A stretch of 64,000 nucleotides of DNA from Volvariella volvacea V23. Lineage: Eukaryota; Basidiomycota; Agaricomycetes; Agaricales; Pluteaceae. The translations under genes were made by a program, and so were the position numbers. The DNA lies in the NCBI GenBank assembly GCA_000349905.1, contig KB722739.1, positions 786,663-850,662 of the forward strand, given 5' to 3'. This document shows positions 36,383 to 48,619 of this stretch, one piece after another. Position 1 is the first letter of the stretch. The number at the start of each line of letters is the position of its first letter. The notes beneath the pieces were generated by a model. That model was not told the DNA's origin. It ran no database searches and saw only the letters and a list, made by a program, of their open reading frames with translations.

Positions 36383-39081
36383 ATGACCAGTCCCACGCGA
36401 GAAGCTCGTATGGAGTGGACGGGTGCCGGTAGAGGGGCTAGCGCTCCTTCTCATATCAACATCAGTATCGCAAGCGCTCCTCAACAACACGGCCGTATCT
36501 TGCCTCAAGGCTCTCCTGTTCATGCAGATCCGCAACCATACAGTCTATCAAGAGGGAACTCGTATCAAAACGAAGCACCAATCGGGCAGGGTGATGAGGG
36601 CAACAGTCGGGGTAATACAAACGATACTGCCTATTTCACACCCATCGGCGGTGCCGTGGAGGGTAGAGAGGGGGTTGGCGGGGATAGTATGATGTTAGAT
36701 GTACCAGCGCTAGGGCCAGGTCAGCTTGGTGCAACAACCACGCTTCCGTCAGAGCACCTTAACCAAGGTGGTTTGTCTCTTTCTCTGTCGTCAATAGACC
36801 TTGTTTAATATGTACCGCTATAGGACCTCCTCCCAGCCCAACGAGATCAAACTTGGATGGGCGCAATGAAGAGCGTAAAGCCGTGGCACCGCCGATAGAG
36901 AGAACAACCTCCAAAAGACAGATCGCCAAAAACCCGTACAATCTATCTGTGCGAGTTCCAGTCACCCGACCCGCCGACCCACCTCCATCACCTAATCCAT
37001 CCCAAGCCGCTCAGACGAAACGTATTAACGACATAGAGCAAGGCTCCAATATAATTTCTCCTCGGAGCGAAAAATTCCCTGCAAGGAAAGAGTCGCAGGA
37101 TAGCGGTCACACAGACCCGCCCAGTTTCGTCGCAAATACAGTGGGATCGAATGCCTCGACAAGAATAAGCTACAAGAACATCCTCTTACTGCTTTATACG
37201 ACTTTTCTTCTATGGCTTCCATGGCTATATGCCGACCGCGTCATTCGTATCAATCAACACGCACAAAACGCGCATTTATTGGATTTTCCGGGGGAAGCTG
37301 AATGGGCGGAGCTTGATTATCCAGAACCATACGGAAACGGGATTTATAGTGCTGATCGTGAGCGGAAGTGGGATGAGATGAGGTACAAGGCATCATGGCG
37401 AGGGTTTGTTGACGAGTTGATAAAAGAGTGGAAGACGTTGAATCTGGTGTCAACGTTGATGATGGCGTAAGTGTTTATCCATCTCTATCGGCTGAGCGAG
37501 TGCCTAAGAAATACCCTGTTCGGTAGTGCGGTTCTAGCCTTTCTCCAGCTACCAACCGTGGCACAGGATCGCTTGACCGCGGTTGTCACTGTCTTATCCT
37601 TGCAGAGTGCTTTGATGAGCCTGTTGTATGGCTGCGCGTATGCAATTCGATTCAACGTCATGAAGCAGAAGGAAAAGGCATTAGCGTGGGCAGCGGTACG
37701 TAGCGACATTCCATCGATTTCCTCGTATTCATCATCTGCAATTCTCCAAAGTTCACGATAGAGGACTCAAATGTTATTTGGGGGCCATGGGTAATGCTCG
37801 CGCTCCCCAGCATTTGGCTAGCATGGTTCGTGAACCCCAGTTTGCATTGTCTCCAAATCCCGACTTAAACCACGGGTACCCCTAGGTCGATGATACTCTT
37901 CATCATCTCCATCCTTGCGTTCACATGGAGAGGGTATCCTGAAGCGACCGCTCGGGACTTCAACTTCAACCTCGCCTGCAAAATATCTATTACGGCGGTC
38001 ATGGCAATCGGACTTTTCTGTTTCTGCTTCATCATCCAGATGCTCCGCGCAATCTCCTTCAAGGAGGTCAACCGGCGGGAAAACAGCTCCAAGGGCAGCT
38101 CCGAGTCTCATCCTCATCCTCCTTACCCTCCTCCTCCGTCTCAAAACCAACCGCATCCTCAACTCGATCAAGAAGGGTCAATGAGATACGCCACCGCATC
38201 GAGCATGGACAGGAAAGCCAACCTTTCGAGCGGGTCCGCAACACAAACATATGTGCCTTCGCCCTATCAAAAATCCCAAGTCCTCGCGCCAAAGACCGAA
38301 ACGGACCGATCGCCCGTGCCAATGGTGCGAGAGATCTCCCAGTCCAGCAACCCAGAGCAAAGAGCGGCATTGGCTGCGGACTGGTGGTTCGTCAGCGACC
38401 CTCCGGATAGAAAGCTTCCGATGGATAGTCACTTTGACTGTTGCGTGGTGGTTGACAATGTCCCTCTGTTCCCTCGAGAACAAGCAGAGGATAGCGGTGG
38501 AAGTGAAGCGTCTGAGAAGTTCGCTGATGCCAAAAAGAGGGTGCCGGATTGCTTAATTCGCAGAGATGTGCGGCTCGAAGATTGGCAGAGGTTCATCGAG
38601 GTGAGTTCTACGACGCGGGAGCTTTCAAATATTTCACCTCGTTTATGTTCAGGCTGCTTCGACGATTGATAGCATACAGAGGCCAAGTCTCCAAGATTTC
38701 GATCAGCTTACCAAAAAATGGAACGCGAGATTCTTCCTTCCTAGGGGTGTGCAAGCATTCTTCGCTTTAGAAAAGCGCCAGCATCCCCAATCCCAATCTG
38801 CGAGTCAATCACCACAAAGGCTGGCGGTCCCACGACTAGACCTTGAACATTTGGATGGATGCTATGAGACTATGGGTCTTTACATGATCTCTGTTCCACC
38901 GAGGGTGAGGGAGCGTGATTTGGAGACTGTAATAAGACCTGAGGTTGGTTCGGATGCTCGATATGGTTGGTACGGGAAATCTTTACCGGAAGGGGTTGAG
39001 GCCATTATACCTGGGTTGTCGGGTTCTCAGGCTTCAGAAAACGTTGGTAGCCCTACATCGTCCCACCTATTCCGGGAATAA
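36383..39081 (+). CDS. Multi-spanning membrane protein of unknown function (gene A)
   Basis: Six exons, join(36383..36770,36824..37466,37527..37695,37764..37825,37886..38600,38653..39081), 801 residues, phases consistent. Residues 1-250 are Ser/Pro/Gly-rich and probably disordered. A membrane core follows: span 1 (ILLLLYTTFLLWLPWLYA), then a cytosolic loop with FVDELIKEWKTLN, span 2 (STLMMAAVLAFLQL), span 3 (VLSLQSALMSLLYGCAYAI), span 4 (VMLALPSIWLAWSMILFII) and span 5 (AVMAIGLFCFCFIIQML). A soluble tail of about 350 residues has a Pro/Ser-rich part and a conserved-looking end (DWWFVSDPPDRKLPMD, ARFFLPRGVQAFFAL). The core has the order and spacing of genes B-E at 43.7-53.3 kb. No enzymatic motif is seen. 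Similar proteins are, to my knowledge, common but unnamed in agaricomycetes. Confidence 0.8.
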
Positions 39082-39284
39082 GTTCTTGGCAAGGACTCCG
39101 TAATGTATTTGTATTTAACTTCGATTTCGTGTATATGGGACTTAGTTTTGGGCTTGAATCGTTCGACGTTGAGTTGCTAAGTTGAGTGTTCTCGCTGCAG
39201 GGCACCCTTCGTTCCATAGCACACGAGAGCGAATAAATCATTACAGATACCGAATACAATAAAAATAAAGGTACCAGCTGGAGA

Positions 39285-40353
39285 TCAACTGGTTACCCAT
39301 AATCGAACAGCTTTAAAAGATCCGATATCTGGGTGCAAAAGAACTGTCGAGAGCCAATACTGCAGTAGCTGGCGTCGTCGTTCGAGAAAGGCGGGTCGGT
39401 ATCGTGCCAGTGTTGCCTTCGGGGGTAAGGAGGGCACAAAATGACGTAGGTGGTGCTGCGGAGGGACATCCTGTTAGCATGCATGTAGGCCATGCTGGAA
39501 GTAGCGTACTGGTAAGGTTTGTAGGAGTGTCTGGCGCAATTCCACAAATGCGCTGTATCTCTTGTGTATGTGGATCGTTGTACCCTGTTATATCCTCGTT
39601 AGCAAGACTCGACGCTAACAGGAAGTCGTCTGCGCACCTCTTTCGTTTTTATGGCACAATCATAGACTATAAGAGAATGATCAACGCAGATCCGAGAAAA
39701 GCTTTAAGCTTCTCACCAACATAAGCCCCTCCCAATTTGTCACCAACGTTAATCCACCCGTCAATCGATACCCCTCTCGCGAACACAGTGCTCTCTCCGG
39801 AGTTATCTTCGAGCCATATGTCCTTCGAAAAGACAGAGGGAGGTGCCGGGGGAGAGTGTGGTCTCACTGGGTTTTGCAGTTCATGTAGTTGGCCTTCCTG
39901 GAATGTGACGAAACGGGGATGAAGGGAAGAATGGTCAGATACACGCAGTATCAAGCAGGGAAGGGCAATTACAGCGCAAAGTTGTTCGTACAGCCTCGCC
40001 TCCTCCTCGACGTCGATCCGTGTCGGTATCACCTCGAGTTTGTTGGCTGAATGGGCGAAGGGGTGTGTGACGGTAACTGCAGGGACTGTTGCTTGAACGC
40101 CCGTCATCGTGAAGATGCTAAGAGCCAAAGTGGGCCAAACACGGCACTGCCCGGCAATGCTTGGCCTCGAGGCTGTAGCCAAACAGCATCTCCGGTTACG
40201 CCGGGATCTCGTTCTCCCCGCGATTGCCAGTAATCTCTTGAAGACTTGCAAATCGACGGGCGATTCAGCAACTACAATGTGAAGGATTGCATTTTTGTAG
40301 CTCTGCAGCCCTGCACCGCCTGCGCATTGCATCCTAAATGGAAGAGATTCCAT
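39285..40353 (-). CDS. PX-domain protein (YPT35-like)
   Basis: Four exons, complement(join(39285..39455,39510..39584,39638..39666,39717..40353)), 303 residues. After an N-terminal region of about 160 residues the chain enters a PX domain: DGWINVGDKLGGAYVVYDCAI, then KRYSAF (Arg231, Tyr232, the phosphoinositide-binding basic/aromatic pair), LRQTLLQTLP, then VPSLPPK (Lys260, membrane-contact PPK loop), RPAFLERRRQLLQYWL and VLLHPDIG at the end. PX domains bind PI3P on endosomes and vacuoles; a lone PX with a short N-terminal extension resembles yeast Ypt35. For the last intron the acceptor CCGCAG (39456) was preferred over AACAG (39471) because it gives a 54 bp intron with a GCTAAC branch site; both keep the frame. 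Convergent with gene A, divergent from the proline-rich gene. Confidence 0.82.
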
Positions 40354-40606
40354 AATGAGTCCTTTGCACCCTGCACAAGCCTCGCTCCAACCTCGTGGCC
40401 AGCCGTGTGCGCCATTCTAGGCGCTAATTCGCTCCATTTGCCTTTGTAATGAGCCGGTAGCTCCTTACCTTTGAGGAACAAGCGCCATTTACCCCATTAT
40501 CAATTCTTTTCGCTACTGCCTCAACTGCGCTTGATCTCTTCCTGTTCTTGCCACCATCCCGCCACTTTACCTCTAATCCCCTCCACCCCTACTCCCTAGT
40601 TCGACG

Positions 40607-42661
40607 ATGCTTGACCCCTCTTACCGACGCCCTCCTCCCGTAGAACACGGTTATGGCCCAATAGATCGCTCCTTCAGTCCATACCAAAGTACTCACCCAA
40701 GTATCGGGTCACAGTGGCAACCCCAGTCAGGAGCTCACTACCAAGACTCGTATCAAAATTCGCTGCAAGACCGAGGCTATACTCCGCCGCCAGGGCAGCC
40801 GCCCACAAGCGACCAGAACTACTCCAATGCAGGGTACACCGACTATGACGGGGAGGAAGAAGAGGAGGAGATGGATGTTGAAGGATACTATGACGGGCAG
40901 GATGACTTTGACTATCACGGACCAGGCAGGCATTCACCACCACAGCCTACTGTTCCTTTGTATTCTGCTGAGGAGACACCTCGGCCGCCTAAATCTTCCT
41001 TTGCAAAGGGGTTCATGCGTGGTTTGAAGAATTTCCCAAAGACAGTATTCCGTTATGGCGACAGAAAGAAAGCAGTTGCACAGGCGCCACAGCCCACTGG
41101 TTATGTGTTGGACGACCCGCCAGTAAACTCGCAATTCCCAATGACCTCCACACCTCCCGAGACCATTCCCGTCAGCCTACAGCCTCATGGAGGGTTTGAA
41201 TTCCCTCAGACACAGCATATTTACTCTGAACGGCCACCACCTATATCCGAGGAGTCCTATACCTCGGCGTTGCAAGAGGGCCCCGATCCTCGTCGCGTTG
41301 GACCAGATGTCGTTGTTACCGGTCCATCTGGGCATCTAGAGCAAGTACCGGAAGAGCCAGCAAATTTCCGCGAAAGTCCCCCACCGCCTATGCCGGTCCC
41401 TCAGGTGCAGGACACCATCACATCCATTCCTTATACCAACACACAGACACAGACACAGACACCAGGTCCTCATCTATCGATATTGCCCAGTCAGACTACT
41501 GAAATGCCTATGCCAATGATCCAGTCCCCTCTTCTCGAACCGCCGCAGAGTCAGCGACCGGCCGCGCCGCCTGATAGAGATCCGGTTCCAGCCCGAGATG
41601 GATCCACCACGATACCAGAACCAGTGACTCCCGCCCGATCAACATACTACAAACGATCGAGGAGGGACGACACGAGTTATCGTTCGTCCGGGTATCCGTC
41701 AACCTACAACACGATCCATCAGCTCAATCCCGTGCTGAAATTCTTCCAAAAGCTGGCAGAGATGCCGTGGGTCTCGAGAACGAGGGTAACGAGCGATTAT
41801 CGACCTCCCAGCAGGAAGGGAGGGCGCAGTCGCTGGACGATAGACAACAAAATATCGGGGAAGGATTGCTGGTATTCCACGTCCCGAGTGGATATCACCG
41901 AGAGCCCAAGAGAACCTTCGCCCTCCAGTGCTGCCACACCCCGTGCGAGACGACATTCATATAGTGGACACCGCCCGCACCACCATCACCACCACAGCCA
42001 CAGCCACAGCCATCATCGCTCAAGATCTCGTCAGACGAGCACGGGTCATCGGAGTTCTCGCCGGAGGAGGGCAAATACAATATCGTCCAGCGATGACAGA
42101 CCGCCTCCCGTGCCCCCCCTTCCGGGTTACTACGCGCAATACGGTTACCCTTACTACCCCTACGGGTATCCTCCTCCTCCGCCCCCTCCTGGCCACCAGC
42201 CGGGCCACCAGCGAGCAGGTAGCAACGTTCCCACCCCCCGACCCTCAAGGTCAGGTCACACCTCGAATCCCTCAAACGCCACCTCCACACACCACAGCTC
42301 CCAGCCCATTCCACCCGTCCCACCACTACCGCCAATGGCGATCATACCTGTAGCTGCCTCACCTCCCGGAGCTGGACCCACTCGGTACACGCCCCAACCG
42401 CTATCGCCCCCCGGTGCCTACCCAGTATACGTCGTTCCAACCTCTGATCCAGCGTTGTCGGGGTCAGGCAGTGGAAGTAGCGGGAATCCTGGGCAGCCCA
42501 TGATTGGATGGATGCATGTGCCGTTGGGGGTTGACACAAGTGGGGGGTTGAACGTGTCCGGCGGGGGTATTACGTTTCCACAACCTCAGCACGTCCAGAT
42601 GACGACTCCACCCATGCCGGCGAGGATGGGGAGTGGGACGCAGGTTGATGGCAATCCGTGA
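40607..42661 (+). CDS. Proline-rich low-complexity protein of unknown function
   Basis: Single open frame of 684 residues from ATG 40607. Most of it is Pro/Gln/Tyr/Ser-rich and probably disordered. An acidic run (DGEEEEEEMD) lies near residue 85, a His/Ser/Arg-rich stretch near 465-480 (HHHHHHSHSHSHH, then RS-like), and Pro-Tyr-Gly repeats near 510-535. Two ordered islands stand out: SFAKGFMRGLKNFPKTVFRYG (about residues 131-150) and VLKFFQKLAEMPWVS followed by RWTIDNKISGKDCW (about 366-425). These islands are probably the conserved functional parts. No signal peptide or membrane span. Codon use and frame are clean over 2 kb, and the 254 bp to the PX gene suggests a shared divergent promoter. 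Function not recognised. Confidence 0.8.
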   Translation: MLDPSYRRPPPVEHGYGPIDRSFSPYQSTHPSIGSQWQPQSGAHYQDSYQNSLQDRGYTPPPGQPPTSDQNYSNAGYTDYDGEEEEEEMDVEGYYDGQDDFDYHGPGRHSPPQPTVPLYSAEETPRPPKSSFAKGFMRGLKNFPKTVFRYGDRKKAVAQAPQPTGYVLDDPPVNSQFPMTSTPPETIPVSLQPHGGFEFPQTQHIYSERPPPISEESYTSALQEGPDPRRVGPDVVVTGPSGHLEQVPEEPANFRESPPPPMPVPQVQDTITSIPYTNTQTQTQTPGPHLSILPSQTTEMPMPMIQSPLLEPPQSQRPAAPPDRDPVPARDGSTTIPEPVTPARSTYYKRSRRDDTSYRSSGYPSTYNTIHQLNPVLKFFQKLAEMPWVSRTRVTSDYRPPSRKGGRSRWTIDNKISGKDCWYSTSRVDITESPREPSPSSAATPRARRHSYSGHRPHHHHHHSHSHSHHRSRSRQTSTGHRSSRRRRANTISSSDDRPPPVPPLPGYYAQYGYPYYPYGYPPPPPPPGHQPGHQRAGSNVPTPRPSRSGHTSNPSNATSTHHSSQPIPPVPPLPPMAIIPVAASPPGAGPTRYTPQPLSPPGAYPVYVVPTSDPALSGSGSGSSGNPGQPMIGWMHVPLGVDTSGGLNVSGGGITFPQPQHVQMTTPPMPARMGSGTQVDGNP

Positions 42662-43653
42662 TCAGAGCTTATGACGAGGTCCATTAGAGGTGGAGCAAAT
42701 GTCGGTGGCTCTGCTTGGGTATCTATTTGTCGTATTGGTGAGGTTCATTTCTCTTCTCCTTTACGCTTTCCTGAAGGCGGTCATTATATCCGCTGGCTTT
42801 TAGTTAGCTGTCGTTATTTATGACTGGGACTGTGAAAACACGTCTTCCCCGGGAATTGACGTTTGGACTGGCCTGTACGAGTAAAATCGAACTGAGATTT
42901 ATGCCTGAAAACCTGTACGCTACGCTCGTGTTCCTATTTCTGATTACCCCTGCTTCTACTATACTAGCTCGCTTAAACCAGCCATCCATACCCAAAAACG
43001 ATTGACAAAACGCGACGTCATTCGCCAAGGCCTTTGGTACGTCCGAGTCCCTGAAGCCACAGCATCTGGTAATGCACCCGTCTACTCGGAATAGGACTGA
43101 CAAAGTTAAATCCGAGTGGCGTGATGGCTCTGTTCCGTCAGCCCCCCTAATCCCAGCCACGTTACATAACAAAGGAAAAATCAACACCCACAACGTTACA
43201 CAACTCGAGATTCCCACGTGTCGACCTCCCCACCACCGTCCTGGACCCATGCCAATGCTTTGTTAACACCCCATTTATCCTTCCTTTGCCCAATCACCTA
43301 TCAATGCGCACAGCGCACAGCAGCACCTGCAGCCTCATCCGAGTACGCTTTGATCATCCGATGCTTTCCTTCATTGTTCCCTACACGGAAAATCAGCCTT
43401 GTGATCAGCTCGCGCCCAATCGATGCCGCGGAGTCAGTACAAGGCACGCCCCAAACAGTCGGACAATGCAAATTCTCTCGATTGATGATTTACATGCGTC
43501 GCGGATGGCACTGATGTGTGTGGCTCAAATGTGCTGTAGGTGGCTGTAGGTCCAGGTATATTTGAGCCTTTTATGGAAACAAAGGTTGTTGTGGGCGTTG
43601 TTGTGTGTCCATAAATTGGTGGCGTGGTGGATGTCCGGATTTATTGCCCACCC
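42662..43653. other. Intergenic, no gene seen
   Basis: Short frames on both strands without recognisable character; right end is the upstream region of gene B. Confidence 0.45.
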
Positions 43654-45583
43654 ATGGCTTTGGAGATAGCTACTGATGTAGCCGCTGGCACCCTTCACCT
43701 CCATCCCTCCCATTCCAGTACGTGTCCATTTGTTTGGTTTCTACCCTTTGGCATTGCTGACAGTACACTCATGTAGATTCGCCTCCACATACACCTGGGC
43801 CTTTGGACGGTACAAAGGGTTCCACGCCGACTGTTGCGCCGTCGCCGACAGGTAGGCCTCCATACTTACTACCTAGCACAGGAGCTCAGAAATATCGTCC
43901 AATCATCTAGCGAGTCGTCAGGACGGGGATGTTGAGCAAGGCCGCAGTTCTGGAGAGGGAAAATCGGATCTCAAGGTAACGATATCTTACATCCTTACTT
44001 ATTAAACCTGAAATATTGCCGTAGGGCGCGCCTCAGTTGCAGAAAAACCGGCTATGGAACCAGGTGGTACTGATCGCTCTATTATTCTGCAAGATCCTTC
44101 TATTCGGATTACCGGCACAGTATCGCAGTCGTCTCGCACATCTAAGTCACAGAGCGTCTTCGCTGGAAGAGCTCCTGAAGAAGGACCCTGAAAACTTGAG
44201 GCATCTCGTTCGGTGTCGCTCTTACGAGACTCTTCCGGTGGATTTCTGGGATCGGACGGCGGTACAGAGAAAAGAGAAGTTGGACAAGGCTTGGCAAAAG
44301 TTTACGGGATCAGTGCTGAGGGAGTGGAAATATTGTAATATCCTCTTTGCGCTGATGATAAGGTTTGTTGCTTCCTGAGGCATTCGGCCTATCTTGTGAT
44401 TGACGCTCCAACCTAGTGCCATCTTTTCGATGCTGCAGATAGACTCGGCCAAGGGAGATATAGTCGTTCGAGCGGCGGCCTTTATCTCTCTCTTCATTTC
44501 CGTAATCGGCATTATGTTTTCAACGACTCTTTCACTGTATTTTTCGAAGATGCAGACGTTCAATAACCGGGCTCTAAGATGGACAAAGGTGCGCGCACCC
44601 AGCTCATTAGCCCATTTTCCGACTCAATCGACTTTCTAGGTTGTAGTACCTGAAGAGAACGACGAAGAATACCCGAACGTCTGGGTTGTCCTCTCCCTTC
44701 CTATCGTTTCACTCGGATGGTAGCTCAACCCCCTGATTCCATTGAAACTACTGACGGCCATAACAGGTCCTTGATCCTCTTCGTTACGTCAGTCATGACG
44801 TTTTCATATATCGAAACGCAGAAGTGGATCGAGTTCATTCTCTACGTATGCGTTTTCTCGTTGGGAGTTCTCTTGCTCCTTTGGGTGCTCTACGAACTGC
44901 GGTCATACGAAACTAGCTCAGTTGACCTCGGCCCAACAAAAGATGATGACGAGGAAGACGTCGATGAGTTGCCACCTCTGCGGCGAGTGCTTCAGAGTCC
45001 AAAGAGCTTTCGAACGGGCTTGTCCGAGAACGCAGAGACCCTTGCAGCCCGTCGTGCTGTTCTACGGAATGAGCGATACTGGAAGCGACACGTGTCGGAG
45101 AATCCATTAGTAGGCCGTCCGAACCCACCTCGTTTCCATTACCGTAATCCCTTGGTGAGCCAGACGACGAATGCTGGCTCAAACGAGAACATTGTACTTG
45201 ATGCGACTTTCTACCCTGAACAAGATACAGACGATACTGATATGCCACCCACGGTGCTTGGTAAACTCGCTCGGCAGTACGCCGGCCGGCGTAGTGAGCC
45301 GCTCCCTGGTCCTAGGCCTATGCTTCCGAGTAACGCCACTGTGAAGAGCATTCTCCGGTCAAATCCACAAACTCACCCCGCAGAAGTTTCGAAACAGAAC
45401 GACGACACGCAGACTCAGAACCCAGATGGAAATAAGGTATGGCGACTTAATTGATCCCTTTATTTTCGCGTTGACTTACGGAATGCAAAGAACGCCAGCA
45501 CCAGGAACGGCGACCCTCCTATTTTTAATGGGGTGATGACAGGGCCAGCTGCTGGAAATGTTCATGGGGGTGACGACCACTAG
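43654..45583 (+). CDS. Five-span membrane protein, tandem family member B
   Basis: Eight exons, join(43654..43717,43777..43851,43890..43975,44025..44362,44417..44588,44640..44719,44767..45436,45491..45583), 525 residues, all phases consistent. The variable N-terminus (about 75 residues, Pro/Ser-rich, ending in DGDVEQGRSS) is followed by span 1 (VVLIALLFCKILLFGLP), the family signature YRSRLAHLSHRASSLEELL, a basic RKEKLDKAW...LREWKYCN loop, and spans 2-5 (LFALMISAIFSMLQI; FISLFISVIGIMFSTTLSLYF; VVLSLPIVSLGWSLILFVTSV; LYVCVFSLGVLLLLWVLY). A charged, variable tail of about 200 residues ends the protein. Core exons of 172 and 80 nt are identical in length to those of D and E. ATG 43654 is in good context and its LHLHPS matches LHYPS in D. 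No lesion seen; function unknown. Confidence 0.75.
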
Positions 45584-46072
45584 CAGGAGAGTTCATAAAA
45601 AATCATTCGGTGTGTTAGTGTATGATGTTGTGACTGGGGAAATTACAATTGCCACCACTCATTTTCTTGCATTCTTCTCCGCGGGAGTGTTTATAGAAAT
45701 GTCTTCGAGTTGGATCTGCACTCGGAAAGACACAAAGGCGCTTTCTGCCATATATGGTCTTCTTTATGCCTAAGTTGGGGCCACAAAGGGATCATCGCGA
45801 AAAATTTAGTTGATGGTTCCTGCCACAAAGTTCAGCGGTCGAATAAACGTCGTTATGGTTGACAGACGAGACAATGCCATTAAACCTGCGGTTGACATCG
45901 ACAAGAAAACTACGCCATTCAATCGTTGCTCACGAGTTGTCTTGGAGAAGGCAACGCGTAAACAGGTAATACAAGTCATGCGCTGTAAGTTGGAAAAGGC
46001 TATAGCGGTTGTGGGGTATATATAGCCGCTCTATGGCCGGGATTATCCTCGTCCACCAACCACCTGTTCACG
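45584..46072. other. Spacer between array genes B and C
   Basis: No gene. Short frames only. Confidence 0.5.
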
Positions 46073-47716
46073 ATGTTAGATCTCATAACCGAACAGTCAT
46101 TGTCTGACTCACCAGTGAACGAAGATGGTCAAGCTCGGGATTTAGAACAGGCAATATTATGCACCACACCCACTGTGGTCAATACTCCATGTACGTGTAA
46201 TACTGAATATCAGTGACGACTCTAATAAGTCATGACCTTTCTTTAATGATTTTTCAGTGCCTTCTCCAAACCTCCCTGATCGTTCGCCGGACTCTGTCGA
46301 CAGGAACTTGGACGTGGAACAGGGGTACAAGGCAGAAGCAGGAAAATGTAGGGCAATGTCTGCCACTAGTCAAGTCCCAGAGTTGCGCACACGACACCGC
46401 TGTTGGATATCATTCATGATATGGTGATGGGTGATCAAGTTACTCCAAGTAACCCTCTTAGGGCTGCCCTCCCGTTATCGCAATCGTCTTCAACGTTTGA
46501 ATCACAACGCGACATCGCTTGAGGAGCTCCTCAAGAAATACCCTCAGGCGAAGCACATGGGTTCTGATGGTTCCCTGACGTCAGTCTACTCGGATTTGAG
46601 TGAAAATTCCAAAACCTCGGTGCGGAAACAAAAGCTAGACAAGGCCTGGCAGAGCGTTACAAGTTCACTATTAAAGGAGTATAAGTTCTGTATTATTGCT
46701 TTTACACTGATGGTCGGGTAAGTCATAAAGTCAAACCGCATTTATTATATGGCCCTAAATCACTTTGAATCATTGTATCTAGCGCTCTCTGCTCTGTAAC
46801 ACAAATTGACTCCGCTCGGGAGGTTAGGGTGATTCGGATTCCTGCTTTCCTAGCACTCTCAACTGCAGTGGTGGGATTTATGTTTGCTGCAATGCTATCA
46901 CTATATTTCACCGAAATTCAAACCTTCAGCACCTTGCGGGCCATAAGATGGATACAGGTCAGTGATAAGACCGCGAAGAATTTTGCCCATATGAAAGCTA
47001 GTTTTGTTAATAGGATGCGACATCAGAAAGGGTTAATACCGGATATGCAACGATGTGTATAATCTTATGCCTGCCTACCCTGACACTCGCCTGGTCTGTG
47101 GTGTTGCCCTGTTCATTTCAATAATTCTTACAACTTCTGCAGGTCAATGAATTTTTTCGTGATATCCATTATAGCATTCACATATACCACGTCGCAAGAC
47201 AAGCTTGAATTTAAATTCACCGTCGTTGTCACTTCATGTGGACTATGTGCCCTCGTTTGGGTAGCATACAAGCTCCCTGGGATCAAGGACATTGAAGATC
47301 CTCCGACGAAAGACAGTAGTGGTACATCGCAACTCGATGTAAATTGTGTCGTGTCTCTACAGAATGGTGGTTCCAACCCCATAGCTGAGACAAATTCTCC
47401 CTTGCAAAGCGCCATTCCAAACACCCTGGACGGGGGCTATGCAAACCGACTGGGATTGCAACAACAGCGGCAATATCCAACGGGAGAGGCAAGCAGTCAA
47501 AGTTCGAACGAGGGTTTCAGAGATGCAGTAACGAAGTCTACGTCCTTTCAACGCGGCGAAGGCACTAGCAACACCCCATACATACGGAAGACTGCCTTAC
47601 CAGCCCTCACCATAGAACGAGCAGAATCGTATGATGCTCCCGAGCCGTTAGTTGGTGTCAAGCTAAATAGTACGTTTGGTCTACCTCCAATCGGGCCCTC
47701 AAAGTTATTGGGATAG
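46073..47716 (+). CDS. Five-span membrane protein, tandem family member C (possibly broken)
   Basis: Model join(46073..46190,46258..46347,46450..46717,46783..46957,47014..47093,47143..47716), 434 residues. The core is the family's: LLGLPSRYRNRLQRLNH..TSLEELL, KQKLDKAW..SLLKEYKFC, then spans ending ALSTAVVGFMFAAMLSLYF and CIILCLPTLTLAW. The exon corresponding to the 80 nt exon of B, D and E is also 80 nt. Uncertainty: the third intron must be 102 bp, twice the local norm, and would remove span 1. Reading straight through instead gives a span-1-like RCWISFMIW, then TGA at 46425, then WVIKLL in the same frame. A nonsense mutation in span 1 is therefore an equally good reading. The C-terminal tail is Ser/Thr-rich and unlike those of its neighbours. 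Confidence 0.6.
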
Positions 47717-48619
47717 GCAATCATGCTGTATTATGCTAAAAGCGAGGCAAGGGCTCGAATGATACAACAGTTTGATACTATCCGGAAAGGATTTCAAAAA
47801 ATCTGGCGGAGACTACCACTGGAGTAATGATTTCAAGGATTCTTTCCTGCTCAACGCACTGCCTCGACAAACAAGTGTTGCTAAGCGGCTAGAACGCGAA
47901 GTGTATTTATCTCTGTACAGTCTCTTAATGAACTTAAATGGAAGCTTGAATTCCACATTCTTATATCTCTAGGATGGACGTGTATTATCGACCAGAACTC
48001 GAGAACAAGATTTAGGCGAGTAACCACGGCGATTCGTCATTGAACCCAGCCTGGAGACTGAGCATTCATCATCACCACATTGAATATTCCCGGTTCTCGC
48101 GACAACCCCTGATTTTCACCTGGTCCGGGGGCCTCCCAAGAATATAGATTAGTAATCGTTATGGCTGTAATTGAGGCGGTGGTTTAAATATGGTGCTGTA
48201 AGGCTCTCCCGATTGACCTGTGTCTTACTCGACAGGATGCTCATACGGTTTCACGTTTTTATGTAAAACAGCACAGCAACTAACCTTTGTTAAAGGAACT
48301 CAGAGCACATCATATACCCGCTTCATGAGCTGACGCATGATGGGGATGCAGGTGCTGCATTCCTATTATCTTGGGTAGCTACAGAGACCGATGCAATCCT
48401 CAGTGTACCTCAGACTTCCTGTTTGTCTAGCGAGACTGAACTTTTCAGCCTATCATCCCTCGACAAGGTGAGCTAGTATCCGCACGCGATGAATTGTACA
48501 GCTGTTCCGTCATCCCTACTCGTACAACCTCGCCACACCCGAAAAGCTGTCAGGTGCTATACCCCCAATCCATATAAGTAGTAGCACCATCCTAATGTGG
48601 CGGTCTCTGCATACCCCTC
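47717..48619. other. Spacer between array genes C and D
   Basis: About 0.9 kb, no gene recognised, no repeat seen. Confidence 0.5.

Noticed and set aside
42804..43250. Minus-strand 148-codon frame
   Set aside because: No recognisable features; overlaps other frames of equal quality in intergenic sequence.
46425..46427. In-frame TGA of gene C read as selenocysteine
   Set aside because: No selenoprotein family and fungi of this group generally lack the machinery; an intron or nonsense mutation explains it better.
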